Assembly (NCBI GenBank): GCA_046590195.1
Contig: JBKJTP010000196.1
Location: 1 to 6,916, forward strand
From: JBKJTP01 sp046590195
GTDB lineage: Bacteria; Bacteroidota; Ignavibacteria; Palsa-1295
DNA: 6,916 nucleotides
Direction: 5' to 3'
Positions within the stretch are counted from its first letter, which is position 1. Each line of letters begins with the position of its first letter. This document shows, piece by piece, positions 1-5,016 of this stretch. The notes beneath the pieces were generated by a model. That model did not search any database. It was not told where the DNA came from and was given only the letters and a program-made list of their open reading frames with translations. Both the position numbers and the translations under genes were made by a program.

Positions 1-580
1 TCTGCGCTTCTGCGTGAGACGAACTCTCCGCCTCACGTCCTGCCATCGCACGCTCGATCGCCAAAGGATGATATCGATCCTCAGACCACATGCCCGGATT
101 GTTGAAAATATAATCACGGATCCGCGCGAGATCGGCTTCATCTCGGACAACATGATCATGAAATGACTCCTGCCACAGTTCGAGCATCGGTTCGTCATGC
201 CGACGCCTCATTCGGATCGTGACTTGCGATTTGATGGCACCGATGATACTGGATATCGCACCCTTAACATGGGTTTGATACGAATTCGGCGCCCCGACAG
301 CATCTACGCCGGAGAGCGTCATCAGGATGTGTACATGATTCGGCATCACGACATAATCGATGATCTCCACGCTTTCTCGAAGCTCCTCGGTTCTTAAGAT
401 CTCTTGCTCAACGATCTTCCCGGCGAGACCAAGTATCAAGCTGCCATCTGCCTCGACGAGCGATAGGAAACACTTCATATCGTAAGTGCAGAAGGTGAGG
501 AAGTATGCGCCAGCAGAAGCGTAGTCGTGTTGTCGCAGTCGGTGGTGCTTGCGCGAGCGGCGGCTCGGTGGTTGGTTCAT
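1..580 (-). CDS. rayT: REP-associated tyrosine transposase (RAYT1), 3' end cut off by the window edge
   Basis: The minus strand reads open from ATG at 580 to position 1 with no stop, giving at least 193 residues, so the gene continues beyond the window. The N-terminus has the basic stretch plus HDYASAGAYFLTFCT that opens many Y1 (HUH) transposases. VVMPNHVHILM at about 78-87 carries the HUH metal-binding pair His82/His84. LWQESFHDHV at about 135-144 and RDYIFNNPGMW at about 155-165 carry the probable catalytic Tyr157 and the NNP signature. Known members of the family nick single-stranded REP hairpins next to a GTAG tetranucleotide. A GTAG hairpin (663-690) lies about 85 bp upstream with GTAG facing outward, the usual RAYT arrangement. 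No strong Shine-Dalgarno is visible, so the start rests on the match to the family N-terminus. Activity and mobility are inference. Confidence 0.9.
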   Translation of the reverse strand, partial: MNQPPSRRSRKHHRLRQHDYASAGAYFLTFCTYDMKCFLSLVEADGSLILGLAGKIVEQEILRTEELRESVEIIDYVVMPNHVHILMTLSGVDAVGAPNSYQTHVKGAISSIIGAIKSQVTIRMRRRHDEPMLELWQESFHDHVVRDEADLARIRDYIFNNPGMWSEDRYHPLAIERAMAGREAESSSHAEAQ

Positions 581-609
581 CTCATCAACATATCGACAGG
601 GGACGCGGA

Positions 610-630
610 CGAGACATTCGTCACACGCAC
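610..630 (-). repeat. Companion repeat motif, copy 1 (in RAYT1 leader)
   Basis: Read on the minus strand, this 21-bp segment matches 2189-2209 on the plus strand at 20 of 21 positions. The core is GACGAATGTCTCG. Each copy lies 36-39 nt downstream of a type A REP hairpin in the same orientation, so hairpin plus motif look like one composite repeat. A shorter 13-bp match (TGCGTGAGACGAA) is at 11-23 on the plus strand, inside the 3' part of RAYT1. Function is unknown. Confidence 0.6.
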
Positions 631-662
631 ATTCGCACGAAAAACCGAAATGACTCAGTCCG

Positions 663-690
663 CTACGGCCACTTTACCAAGTGGCCCTAC
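663..690 (-). repeat. Type A REP hairpin, copy 1
   Basis: On the minus strand this reads GTAG (690-687), then stem GGCCACTT (686-679), a four-base loop, and the complementary stem AAGTGGCC (674-667). A second GTAG (666-663) follows. The leading GTAG is the hallmark of REP sequences handled by RAYT proteins. It starts 3 nt after the TAA of the DsbD-like gene and lies between that gene and RAYT1, with GTAG pointing away from RAYT1. It could serve as the RAYT1 5' flanking REP and could also affect the 3' end of the upstream mRNA. There is no U-run, so it is not a classical intrinsic terminator. Confidence 0.85.
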
Positions 691-693
691 GGG

Positions 694-1491
694 TTAGGGC
701 ACTTTCAGCCAATACACTTTATCCCCAATGAAGACGAGGCCATTTACTCGATCGAACCACTGATCTTCGCTTGCACGCAATTCTTCAGCATCAGTCCTGG
801 CCATATACGATCTTCTCGCTAGCATGCCATCTTCTGCGCTGACGTACATCGGGCGATCGCTATAAGGTAGGGGATAGAAGTCGGTGATCTTTAGCGTATC
901 TGTTCCTCTAAAAAACTCTAAGAAATTTGTATGCTCGCCATCGCCGGTCGATCTTGCGAATCTAAACGGTCGTACCATTACACCAGCCTCCGCCAACGTC
1001 TTCACCAACGGTAGCTTCGGCCATTCGTGATGGACGCGCAGATCCGCATACGACGACTTCACATCCCGCTTACCGCTGACGCATATATCTTTGCACACAA
1101 CCCACTTGATCGCTGCCTCAATAACATCCTTCGGCTGCGGCGCGCGCGGAGATATGATCTCGGTATAGAGTATCAGCTTATCATAGTAAGCATAGCTCTC
1201 GCCATCATCGGTGACGACATGCTTCGGCACCGGAAACTGCAGCTTCTCGGCGGTCCAACCATCCGGCAGCGACCACTTCACTTCCGGCGGAGAACCGGCG
1301 TCGCCTGGATTCAACCAGTAGAGATGCCAGTCTTTCGCGATCGTGAATTCTATCGCGACCGGGAATTGCTTCGTGACGCTATCCCATTCGCCGGTGATGA
1401 TACGAGGCGTGACGATCTCAACACCATCGATCACTTGCGAGCGGGCAGCGTCCACGAAGAAGAATGCTAAAATGAAGAATAACTTGTGCAC
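694..1491 (-). CDS. Secreted protein with DsbD N-terminal-like (thiol:disulfide interchange) domain
   Basis: From a GTG at 1491 this encodes 265 residues. MHKLFFILAFFFVDAARSQ looks like an export signal peptide. WHLYWLNPGDAGSPP (about 55-69) followed by VKWSLPDGW matches the N-terminal periplasmic domain of DsbD/ScsB-like reductases. YAYYDKLILYTEI (about 100-112) and the VCKDIC segment with Cys133/Cys137 also fit that domain. The transmembrane CcdA-like and C-terminal thioredoxin domains of full DsbD are absent, so it would need a separate membrane partner or have another periplasmic thiol role. The frame extends up to an ATG at 1614, but that stretch overlaps the C-terminus of the dinB-like gene by about 107 nt and encodes an unfamily-like sequence. 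A GTG (1491) or TTG (1494) start, 16 or 13 nt after the dinB-like stop, fits the signal peptide better. No clear Shine-Dalgarno supports the choice. It is probably cotranscribed with the dinB-like gene. Confidence 0.8.
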   Translation of the reverse strand: MHKLFFILAFFFVDAARSQVIDGVEIVTPRIITGEWDSVTKQFPVAIEFTIAKDWHLYWLNPGDAGSPPEVKWSLPDGWTAEKLQFPVPKHVVTDDGESYAYYDKLILYTEIISPRAPQPKDVIEAAIKWVVCKDICVSGKRDVKSSYADLRVHHEWPKLPLVKTLAEAGVMVRPFRFARSTGDGEHTNFLEFFRGTDTLKITDFYPLPYSDRPMYVSAEDGMLARRSYMARTDAEELRASEDQWFDRVNGLVFIGDKVYWLKVP

Positions 1492-1507
1492 CAATGAAAC
1501 GATGGTT

Positions 1508-2014
1508 TTAAGCAAGCGCCTCCATGCCCATCTGCTTCCATGCTTCGCGCGTAGGGCCGTATACGCCGAGCTGCGGCGCGAGTCCTGCCTGGCGTGCAAG
1601 CACGACCATCTCACCTCGATGATGCGCCTGATGTGTGATGAGATTCAGAAGCGTCTCGCCCTTGAACCACATCTGTCCATACATCTCATCCTGCTGCGTG
1701 AGCACATCATCGGTCCACTTCGATGTCACTTCGCTCATGACGCTCGCGGCCATCCGCGTGTATTCGTCTGCGATCATACCAGGAAGCGTTGGGATCGGAT
1801 CGCTATCGGATGCGCCGACAACATTGAGGCCGGTGCGATTCATCATCTCCGGCACAGCGCCGGTAATGTGCCACGCCAAACGCCCAAGCGTTCGACCGCC
1901 TTCTGCATCGATCTTCTGCTCGAGCGATTCCAGCGTCAGTTCGCGGATGAAATCGGCCGTCGCCTTCGATTCAACTTCCCACTCTTTCTGAAAATCTTCG
2001 ATCTTTCTAAACAT
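1508..2014 (-). CDS. DinB-family putative metal-dependent protein
   Basis: The 168-residue product starting MFRKIEDFQKEW has the DinB/YfiT-like four-helix bundle pattern. LGRLAWHIT places the first ligand at about His49, and ITHQAHHRGEM near the C-terminus places the other two at about His128 and His132. This triad normally binds a divalent metal. Some family members are thiol-dependent S-transferases, but most are uncharacterised, so the substrate here is unknown. The family opens around this Met, which has AGGA five bases upstream, so the in-frame ATG at 2110 was not used. Length is normal for the family. The DsbD-like secreted protein follows 16 nt downstream on the same strand, suggesting an operon. 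Upstream lies the REP-rich divergent intergenic region. Confidence 0.87.
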   Translation of the reverse strand: MFRKIEDFQKEWEVESKATADFIRELTLESLEQKIDAEGGRTLGRLAWHITGAVPEMMNRTGLNVVGASDSDPIPTLPGMIADEYTRMAASVMSEVTSKWTDDVLTQQDEMYGQMWFKGETLLNLITHQAHHRGEMVVLARQAGLAPQLGVYGPTREAWKQMGMEALA

Positions 2015-2019
2015 GGTAA

Positions 2020-2023
2020 TCCT
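2020..2023 (-). promoter_or_regulatory. Ribosome binding site deciding the dinB-like start
   Basis: On the minus strand AGGA lies five bases upstream of the ATG at 2014. It is the clearest Shine-Dalgarno-like match in the window and favours the 168-residue form over the longer frame starting at 2110. Confidence 0.6.
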
Positions 2024-2125
2024 ATTGGAGCTGAATGATAGGTGCCTGTGAATTGCACGCTTAAGATACGACAAATCAACCCACGCCCGCGATAACTCAT
2101 TCACCGTCACCTGCGACCCTTTTCC

Positions 2126-2149
2126 GTAGGGCCACTTGGCAAAGTGGCC
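2126..2149 (+). repeat. Type A REP hairpin, copy 2
   Basis: GTAG (2126-2129) is followed by stem GGCCACTT (2130-2137), loop GGCA, and stem AAGTGGCC (2142-2149). The stem is identical to copy 1 at 663-690, in opposite orientation. AGCGGGA follows a few bases downstream, as also seen after copy 3 and, one base shorter, after copy 1. Confidence 0.85.
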
Positions 2150-2188
2150 GCACAGCGGGACGCGAGTTTTACGTCAACCGCGAAGGGA

Positions 2189-2214
2189 GTGCGTGAGACG
2201 AATGTCTCGGACGC
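2189..2214 (+). repeat. Companion repeat motif, copy 2, with its own palindrome
   Basis: Positions 2189-2209 match 630-610 (minus) at 20 of 21 bases. The segment folds as GAGAC-GAAT-GTCTC (2195-2208), extended by GCGT pairing with ACGC across a two-base bulge. It lies 39 nt after REP copy 2, mirroring the 36-nt spacing at copy 1. Confidence 0.6.
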
Positions 2215-2272
2215 ATGCGTTTCGTTTCCCGCCCAAGATCTAGGGATCCTGGTAATGCTAATCCCGCTTCTT

Positions 2273-2296
2273 GGCCACATTGCGATGTGGCCCTAC
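2273..2296 (-). repeat. Type A REP hairpin, copy 3 (compensated stem)
   Basis: On the minus strand GTAG (2296-2293) leads stem GGCCACAT (2292-2285), loop CGCA, and stem ATGTGGCC (2280-2273). Compared with copies 1 and 2, the seventh stem base and its partner have both changed (T:A to A:T). Pairing is kept, which is good evidence that the fold matters. It ends about 43 nt before the start codon at 2340 and so may lie in that leader or promoter. Confidence 0.85.
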
Positions 2297-2339
2297 GGGG
2301 GATTGGAGCCACACGATGCTCGGCTGTGTTGAATCCCCA

Positions 2340-2567
2340 ATGCCTATCGAAACACAATCCTTTTTCAAGAAATGGTTGCGGGAGCTCTTCCTGCTGATGT
2401 TCCTCGTCTTCGTTGCGCCGGCGCTGCAAGCAATGGCTCAAGCCGAGCGCCGCAATCTCTCGCGTCCGGTCGTGCTTAGCATCTATCAACCGGAGCGGAG
2501 AAGGACAAGGCATCTCGATCGGCATTATGCGAGTGGGGTGGGGGAGTATCAGATGATCGGAGCATGA
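2340..2567 (+). CDS. Small membrane-anchored or secreted ORF of unknown function
   Basis: This gives 75 residues from ATG at 2340. A charged start (KKWLRE) is followed by a hydrophobic helix, FLLMFLVFVAPALQAMAQA (about residues 17-35), resembling a signal peptide with an AMAQA cleavage-like site or a signal anchor. The remainder is short, arginine-rich and unfamiliar. Support for its being real is the hydrophobic segment and the ATGA overlap of its stop with the start of the next gene, a translational-coupling arrangement. Against it are the absence of a Shine-Dalgarno and the low-complexity basic tail, which could be the frameshifted remnant of a longer gene. The same frame extends back to an ATG at 2284, but that part reads through the end of REP copy 3 and is not included. 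Confidence 0.45.
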   Translation: MPIETQSFFKKWLRELFLLMFLVFVAPALQAMAQAERRNLSRPVVLSIYQPERRRTRHLDRHYASGVGEYQMIGA

Positions 2568-3016
2568 TTAAAATATTGGTCATATCAGCTTCAATTGGAC
2601 TACTAACTGTTGGATGCAGCGTTGAGCAACCAGCCTGCTCATTCCGGAGCGAATTCAACATTCTCAGTAAGTTTGCAATTGGTCAAGTGCCTCAACCAGT
2701 CGATGATTGGTGTGTGAATAAAATCTACTGGTCTCAAAGTGGGCGATACATCGAACTTGATACCGATGACAGTATTTTTACATTCAGAGCGACGAGCTGC
2801 AATATGACGCAAGGCAGTTATACACTTAGCGATTCTGGTTTTGTATTCTTTGATTATCAGAATCGAGATACAACTCATTTCAAACAATTAGTTATGGCGA
2901 GGTCATTCGATGTTTTCAGTTTGTCCTTGGTATCTTCCACCTGCAAGGATACATTCTTTGCAATAGGCAAAACGTACGGCTACGCTCGTCCACACGGTGT
3001 ATTGCTAGAACACTAA
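2564..3016 (+). CDS. Putative lipoprotein of unknown function, low GC
   Basis: The 150-residue product begins MIKILVISASIGLLTVGC, a short lipoprotein-type signal with the putative lipidated cysteine at 18. The -3 residue is Thr rather than the preferred Leu/Val/Ile, so lipidation is likely but not certain. Four further cysteines (about 25, 50, 79, 127) could form two disulfides. The segment GSYTLSDSGFVFFD suggests beta structure, but no family is recognised. G+C counted over 2581-3000 is about 42 percent, against about 66 percent over 3301-3420 in the downstream adenosyltransferase gene, which suggests acquisition or relaxed constraint. It overlaps the small upstream ORF by 4 nt and the next gene by 1 nt. 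Confidence 0.72.
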   Translation: MIKILVISASIGLLTVGCSVEQPACSFRSEFNILSKFAIGQVPQPVDDWCVNKIYWSQSGRYIELDTDDSIFTFRATSCNMTQGSYTLSDSGFVFFDYQNRDTTHFKQLVMARSFDVFSLSLVSSTCKDTFFAIGKTYGYARPHGVLLEH

Positions 3017-3246
3017 TGCAAGAATACGACAACCTCCTCGAAGACGAGATCTTCCGCACGAACGAAGCAAAGGGGAGACTGACCACAGCGATGACAATTC
3101 TCACCGACATGCTGATCGAGCTCAACGCGCTTGAGGTCTATTACGCGAAGCCGATCGAGAAATCGAAAGTACCGCCGCAGATCAATGAACTGCGAAAGAA
3201 AGTAGACTTCGTGAAAGAACTTGTGCGCGAATCGATCGTGAAATAA
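3016..3246 (+). CDS. Small helical protein of unknown function
   Basis: The 76-residue product is charged and almost entirely helix-compatible. It has one Pro-containing break (VPPQINELRKK, about 52-62) separating a long N-terminal helix from a shorter C-terminal one. It has no signal peptide or cysteine and is therefore probably cytoplasmic. Its ATG shares one base with the TAA of the lipoprotein gene, and its own TAA is 2 nt before the adenosyltransferase ATG. This makes it part of the tightly coupled run and a possible partner of the adenosyltransferase. No family is recognised and no function is assigned. Confidence 0.72.
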   Translation: MQEYDNLLEDEIFRTNEAKGRLTTAMTILTDMLIELNALEVYYAKPIEKSKVPPQINELRKKVDFVKELVRESIVK

Positions 3247-3248
3247 TT

Positions 3249-3797
3249 ATGGCAACGAAGATCTACACTAAGACTGGCGACGACGGCACCACCGGCTTAT
3301 TCGGCGGCGAACGCGTACGCAAGGACTCCGCACGCATCGAAGCGTATGGCACGGTCGATGAGCTGAACAGCACGGTCGGCATGGCCGCGAGCGTCGCGCC
3401 CGAAGCGCTACGTGAATTGCTGAAGCAATTGCAGATCAGTCTGTTCGTGCTCGGCGCCGATCTCGCAACGCCACACGAGCAAAAGATCACGTACAAGATC
3501 CCGCGAGTGGAAGAGAGCGATGTGAAAAAGCTGGAGTCGCTGATCGACGAGCACACTGCGCAGCTTCAACCGCTTAAGAATTTCATACTTCCTGGCGGCA
3601 CGCAATGCGCTGCGAGCTTGCATCTCGCCCGCACGGTGTGTCGTCGTGCCGAGCGCTTGCTCGTGACGCTTCGCGACCAGCAAGACATCGGCGAGCATGA
3701 TCTTGTCTATCTCAATCGTCTAAGCGATCTGTTGTTCACGTTAGTGAGGAGGGCGAATCAGTTGGAGGGGATGCAGGATATTGAATGGATCCCCTGA
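3249..3797 (+). CDS. pduO: PduO-type ATP:cob(I)alamin (corrinoid) adenosyltransferase
   Basis: The 182-residue protein transfers the adenosyl group of ATP to reduced corrinoid, making the adenosylcobalamin used by mutases, dehydratases and class II ribonucleotide reductase. It is cytoplasmic and normally trimeric. Diagnostic PduO/MMAB motifs appear in order: YTKTGDDGTTGLFGG at 6-20 (ATP-binding N-terminus), RIEAYGTVDELNS at 29-41, NFILPGG at 111-117, CRRAER at 131-136, and YLNRLSDLLF at 154-163. The length matches the family. The ATG follows the preceding gene's TAA by 2 nt and no clear Shine-Dalgarno is seen, suggesting translational coupling. A type B REP abuts the stop codon directly. No B12-dependent enzyme or cobalamin riboswitch was recognised in the window. 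Confidence 0.96.
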   Translation: MATKIYTKTGDDGTTGLFGGERVRKDSARIEAYGTVDELNSTVGMAASVAPEALRELLKQLQISLFVLGADLATPHEQKITYKIPRVEESDVKKLESLIDEHTAQLQPLKNFILPGGTQCAASLHLARTVCRRAERLLVTLRDQQDIGEHDLVYLNRLSDLLFTLVRRANQLEGMQDIEWIP

Positions 3798-3831
3798 TTT
3801 AAAGTGTAGCACATGCTTTAGCTTGTGTGAA
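3798..3831 (+). repeat. Type B REP, left arm of the RAYT2 unit
   Basis: The arm begins TTTAAAGT, then GTAG (3806-3809), stem CACATGC (3810-3816), loop TTTA, and stem GCTTGTG (3821-3827) with one T-T mismatch. It starts directly after the pduO stop codon and ends 17 nt before the RAYT2 ATG. It therefore lies at the 3' end of one gene and in the leader of the next. Confidence 0.88.
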
Positions 3832-3848
3832 CAATCCCCCCGACCCCA

Positions 3849-4424
3849 ATGATCGACGAAAACATACCGATCCCGGATTACCGCCGTAATCTCCCACACT
3901 TCACGCCCAATGACGCGCCATACTTCCTGACGTACAACCTCGATGGTGCACTTCCCGGCAACGTGCGTGCGCGCCTCCTTTCCGGCGATAGCAAATTCAA
4001 AGACTTCGACGACTATCTAGACCGAGTCGCCGCTGGACCAGATTGGCTCGCGCAACCAGAGCTAGCAGGTATCGTGATGGAGCGGTTGGAGCAATTGGAG
4101 CATGAGGTTCTTACGATGCATGCGTACACCATCATGTCCAACCATGTGCATTTGATGATGTCTTTGCATGACGGTCAGTCGCTTGAAGACTTGATGCAAT
4201 CAGTGAAGGGCAGAACTGCGCGATTCTGCAATCTCAAACTTGAACGACGTGGGGCGTTCTGGCAGCATGAAAGCTACGATAGGGTGTTGCGGTGGAACGA
4301 GCATCGCAAGGTCGCGAAGTACATCATCAACAATCCCGTGAAGGCGGGATTGGTCAGTCATTGGAAGGAGTGGCCATGGACATATTTGAATACCGGACTG
4401 TATTTTTTCGATGGAGAGTTGTAG
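3849..4424 (+). CDS. rayT: REP-associated tyrosine transposase (RAYT2), intact
   Basis: This is a 191-residue Y1 transposase-domain protein. The N-terminal LPHFTPNDAPYFLTYNL (about 15-31) is the first beta strand region. An extended middle insert (about 40-85) precedes YTIMSNHVHLMM, in which His99/His101 form the HUH metal site. FWQHESYDRV (about 138-146) and the helix KYIINNPVKAGLV (about 157-169) follow, with Tyr158 the likely nucleophile. All catalytic positions are present and the frame is uninterrupted, so it may be active. It differs from RAYT1 in its N-terminus and its insert, so the two are not recent copies of each other. Perfect inverted REPs flank it. The ATG follows a C-rich tract with no Shine-Dalgarno and the upstream REP hairpin lies in its leader, so self-regulation by REP binding is possible (inference). 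Confidence 0.93.
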   Translation: MIDENIPIPDYRRNLPHFTPNDAPYFLTYNLDGALPGNVRARLLSGDSKFKDFDDYLDRVAAGPDWLAQPELAGIVMERLEQLEHEVLTMHAYTIMSNHVHLMMSLHDGQSLEDLMQSVKGRTARFCNLKLERRGAFWQHESYDRVLRWNEHRKVAKYIINNPVKAGLVSHWKEWPWTYLNTGLYFFDGEL

Positions 4425-4432
4425 GGGTCTTT

Positions 4433-4466
4433 TTCACACAAGCTAAAGCATGTGCTACACTTTAAA
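4433..4466 (-). repeat. Type B REP, right arm of the RAYT2 unit
   Basis: This is the exact reverse complement of 3798-3831. On the minus strand GTAG is at 4458-4455 and the hairpin at 4454-4437. It begins 4 nt after the msrB stop codon, in msrB's sense orientation, and reads antisense to RAYT2. Confidence 0.88.
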
Positions 4467-4470
4467 CCCA

Positions 4471-5010
4471 TCACTCCTTCTTCTCAAATGCCAGGCTCTC
4501 GCTGTTCGTGCAATAGCGCAAGCTCGTTGGCTCCGGACCATCATCGAATACGTGGCCGAGATGCGAATCGCAGCGCGCGCAATTGATCTCTGTGCGCACC
4601 ATGCCGTACGAACGATCGACGTGCTCGCTCACGCGGCCTTCTTCGATCGCAGCATAGAAGCTCGGCCAGCCTGTGCCGGACTCGAACTTGAACTCCGACG
4701 AGAACAACGGATTGCCGCATGCCGCGCACGTATAAACGCCCTTGTCCTTGTTGTGCAATAGCTTGCCTGAGCACGCGAGCTCCGTGCCCGCTGTGCGAAG
4801 AATGCGGTATTGATCCGGCGTGAGCTGCGCGCGCCACTCGGCGTCGCTCTTCTGGATCTTCTCGCCTTTCTTCGGATAGCCGGAGAGATCGTATTTCGTC
4901 TTCAAATTCGTCGTAGTCGCAGATGTTGTTCGCATGTCCTGTGCACAAGCTGTAAGTGATGTCGATAGCGTAAGCGCTATCAATAAGAAAAAGGTCGTTG
5001 TGTATTTCAT
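4471..5010 (-). CDS. msrB: Peptide-methionine (R)-S-oxide reductase MsrB, predicted lipoprotein
   Basis: MsrB reduces the R-sulfoxide of methionine in oxidised proteins. From ATG at 5010 there are 179 residues. MKYTTTFFLLIALTLSTSLTAC is a lipoprotein signal with Cys22 as the lipidation site, so this MsrB probably acts in the envelope. The catalytic domain shows zinc-ligand pairs CAAC (95-98) and CARC (144-147), GTGWPSF (112-118), DSHLGHVFDDGP (148-159) and RYCTNS (165-170) with catalytic Cys167. Cys80 in TELAC is a candidate resolving cysteine. The frame extends upstream to 5085, but those 25 codons read through an interspersed repeat and lack a signal sequence. No clear Shine-Dalgarno is seen. 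It has no fused MsrA domain. A source of reducing equivalents in the envelope would be required; the DsbD-like protein at 694-1491 is a conceivable but unproven contributor. Confidence 0.95.
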   Translation of the reverse strand: MKYTTTFFLLIALTLSTSLTACAQDMRTTSATTTNLKTKYDLSGYPKKGEKIQKSDAEWRAQLTPDQYRILRTAGTELACSGKLLHNKDKGVYTCAACGNPLFSSEFKFESGTGWPSFYAAIEEGRVSEHVDRSYGMVRTEINCARCDSHLGHVFDDGPEPTSLRYCTNSESLAFEKKE

Positions 5011-5016
5011 AAATAT

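Larger units (their letters stand above)
2124..2298. mobile_element. REPIN-like doublet of inverted type A REPs
   Basis: Two GTAG hairpins face each other with both GTAG ends outward: the left at 2126-2149 on plus, the right at 2296-2273 on minus. The separation from GTAG to GTAG is about 170 bp. This is the geometry of REPINs/BIMEs, the non-autonomous units thought to be moved in trans by RAYTs. The central segment also contains the palindromic companion motif at 2189-2214. It is longer than typical REPINs of about 100 bp. RAYT1, which has the same REP type in front of it, is the plausible driver; this is inference. Confidence 0.6.
2015..2339. other. Divergent intergenic region with REP doublet
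   Basis: These 325 bp separate the start of the dinB-like gene (minus) from the first ORF of the plus-strand run. Positions 2124-2298 hold two inverted type A REPs and a third palindrome. The rest should contain the outward promoters, but no convincing -35/-10 pair could be picked by eye. Frames open across this stretch are out-of-frame readings of the repeats and are not called as genes. Confidence 0.6.
3798..4466 (+). mobile_element. Complete RAYT2 unit bounded by 34-bp inverted REP repeats
   Basis: A 34-bp sequence at 3798-3831 recurs as a perfect inverted copy at 4433-4466, enclosing one intact transposase gene. Each arm contains GTAG plus a hairpin, with GTAG outward. A shorter inverted pair, GACCCC (3842-3847) and GGGGTC (4424-4429), lies just inside. 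No target-site duplication is visible, consistent with HUH/Y1 chemistry. The unit occupies nearly all the space between the pduO stop (3797) and the msrB stop (4471), leaving 4 bp. Confidence 0.85.

Noticed and set aside
505..822. 105-codon open frame on the plus strand
   Set aside because: It is antisense to RAYT1 and the DsbD-like gene and crosses a REP; low-complexity product.
1492..1614. N-terminal extension of the DsbD-like gene to ATG 1614
   Set aside because: It overlaps the conserved C-terminus of the dinB-like gene and would bury the signal peptide behind 41 residues of arginine-rich sequence.
1343..2038. 231-codon open frame on the plus strand
   Set aside because: It lies antisense to the DinB and DsbD-like genes, both of which have clear family motifs. 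Its product has no recognisable features.
2015..2110. N-terminal extension of the dinB-like gene to ATG 2110
   Set aside because: A well-spaced AGGA precedes ATG 2014 and the family begins there.
663..2298. CRISPR array formed by the repeated palindromes
   Set aside because: The repeats are few, inverted and unevenly spaced, have GTAG heads, and no cas gene is present.
2169..2525. 118-codon open frame on the minus strand
   Set aside because: It reads through the REP doublet and antisense to the small hydrophobic ORF; no motif, signal or family resemblance.
3788..4476. Target-site duplication flanking the RAYT2 unit
   Set aside because: Bases outside the two arms (CCTGA on the left, CCCAT on the right) do not match, as expected for HUH/Y1 transposases.
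4450..4761. 103-codon open frame on the plus strand
   Set aside because: It is antisense to the MsrB catalytic domain and begins in a REP arm.
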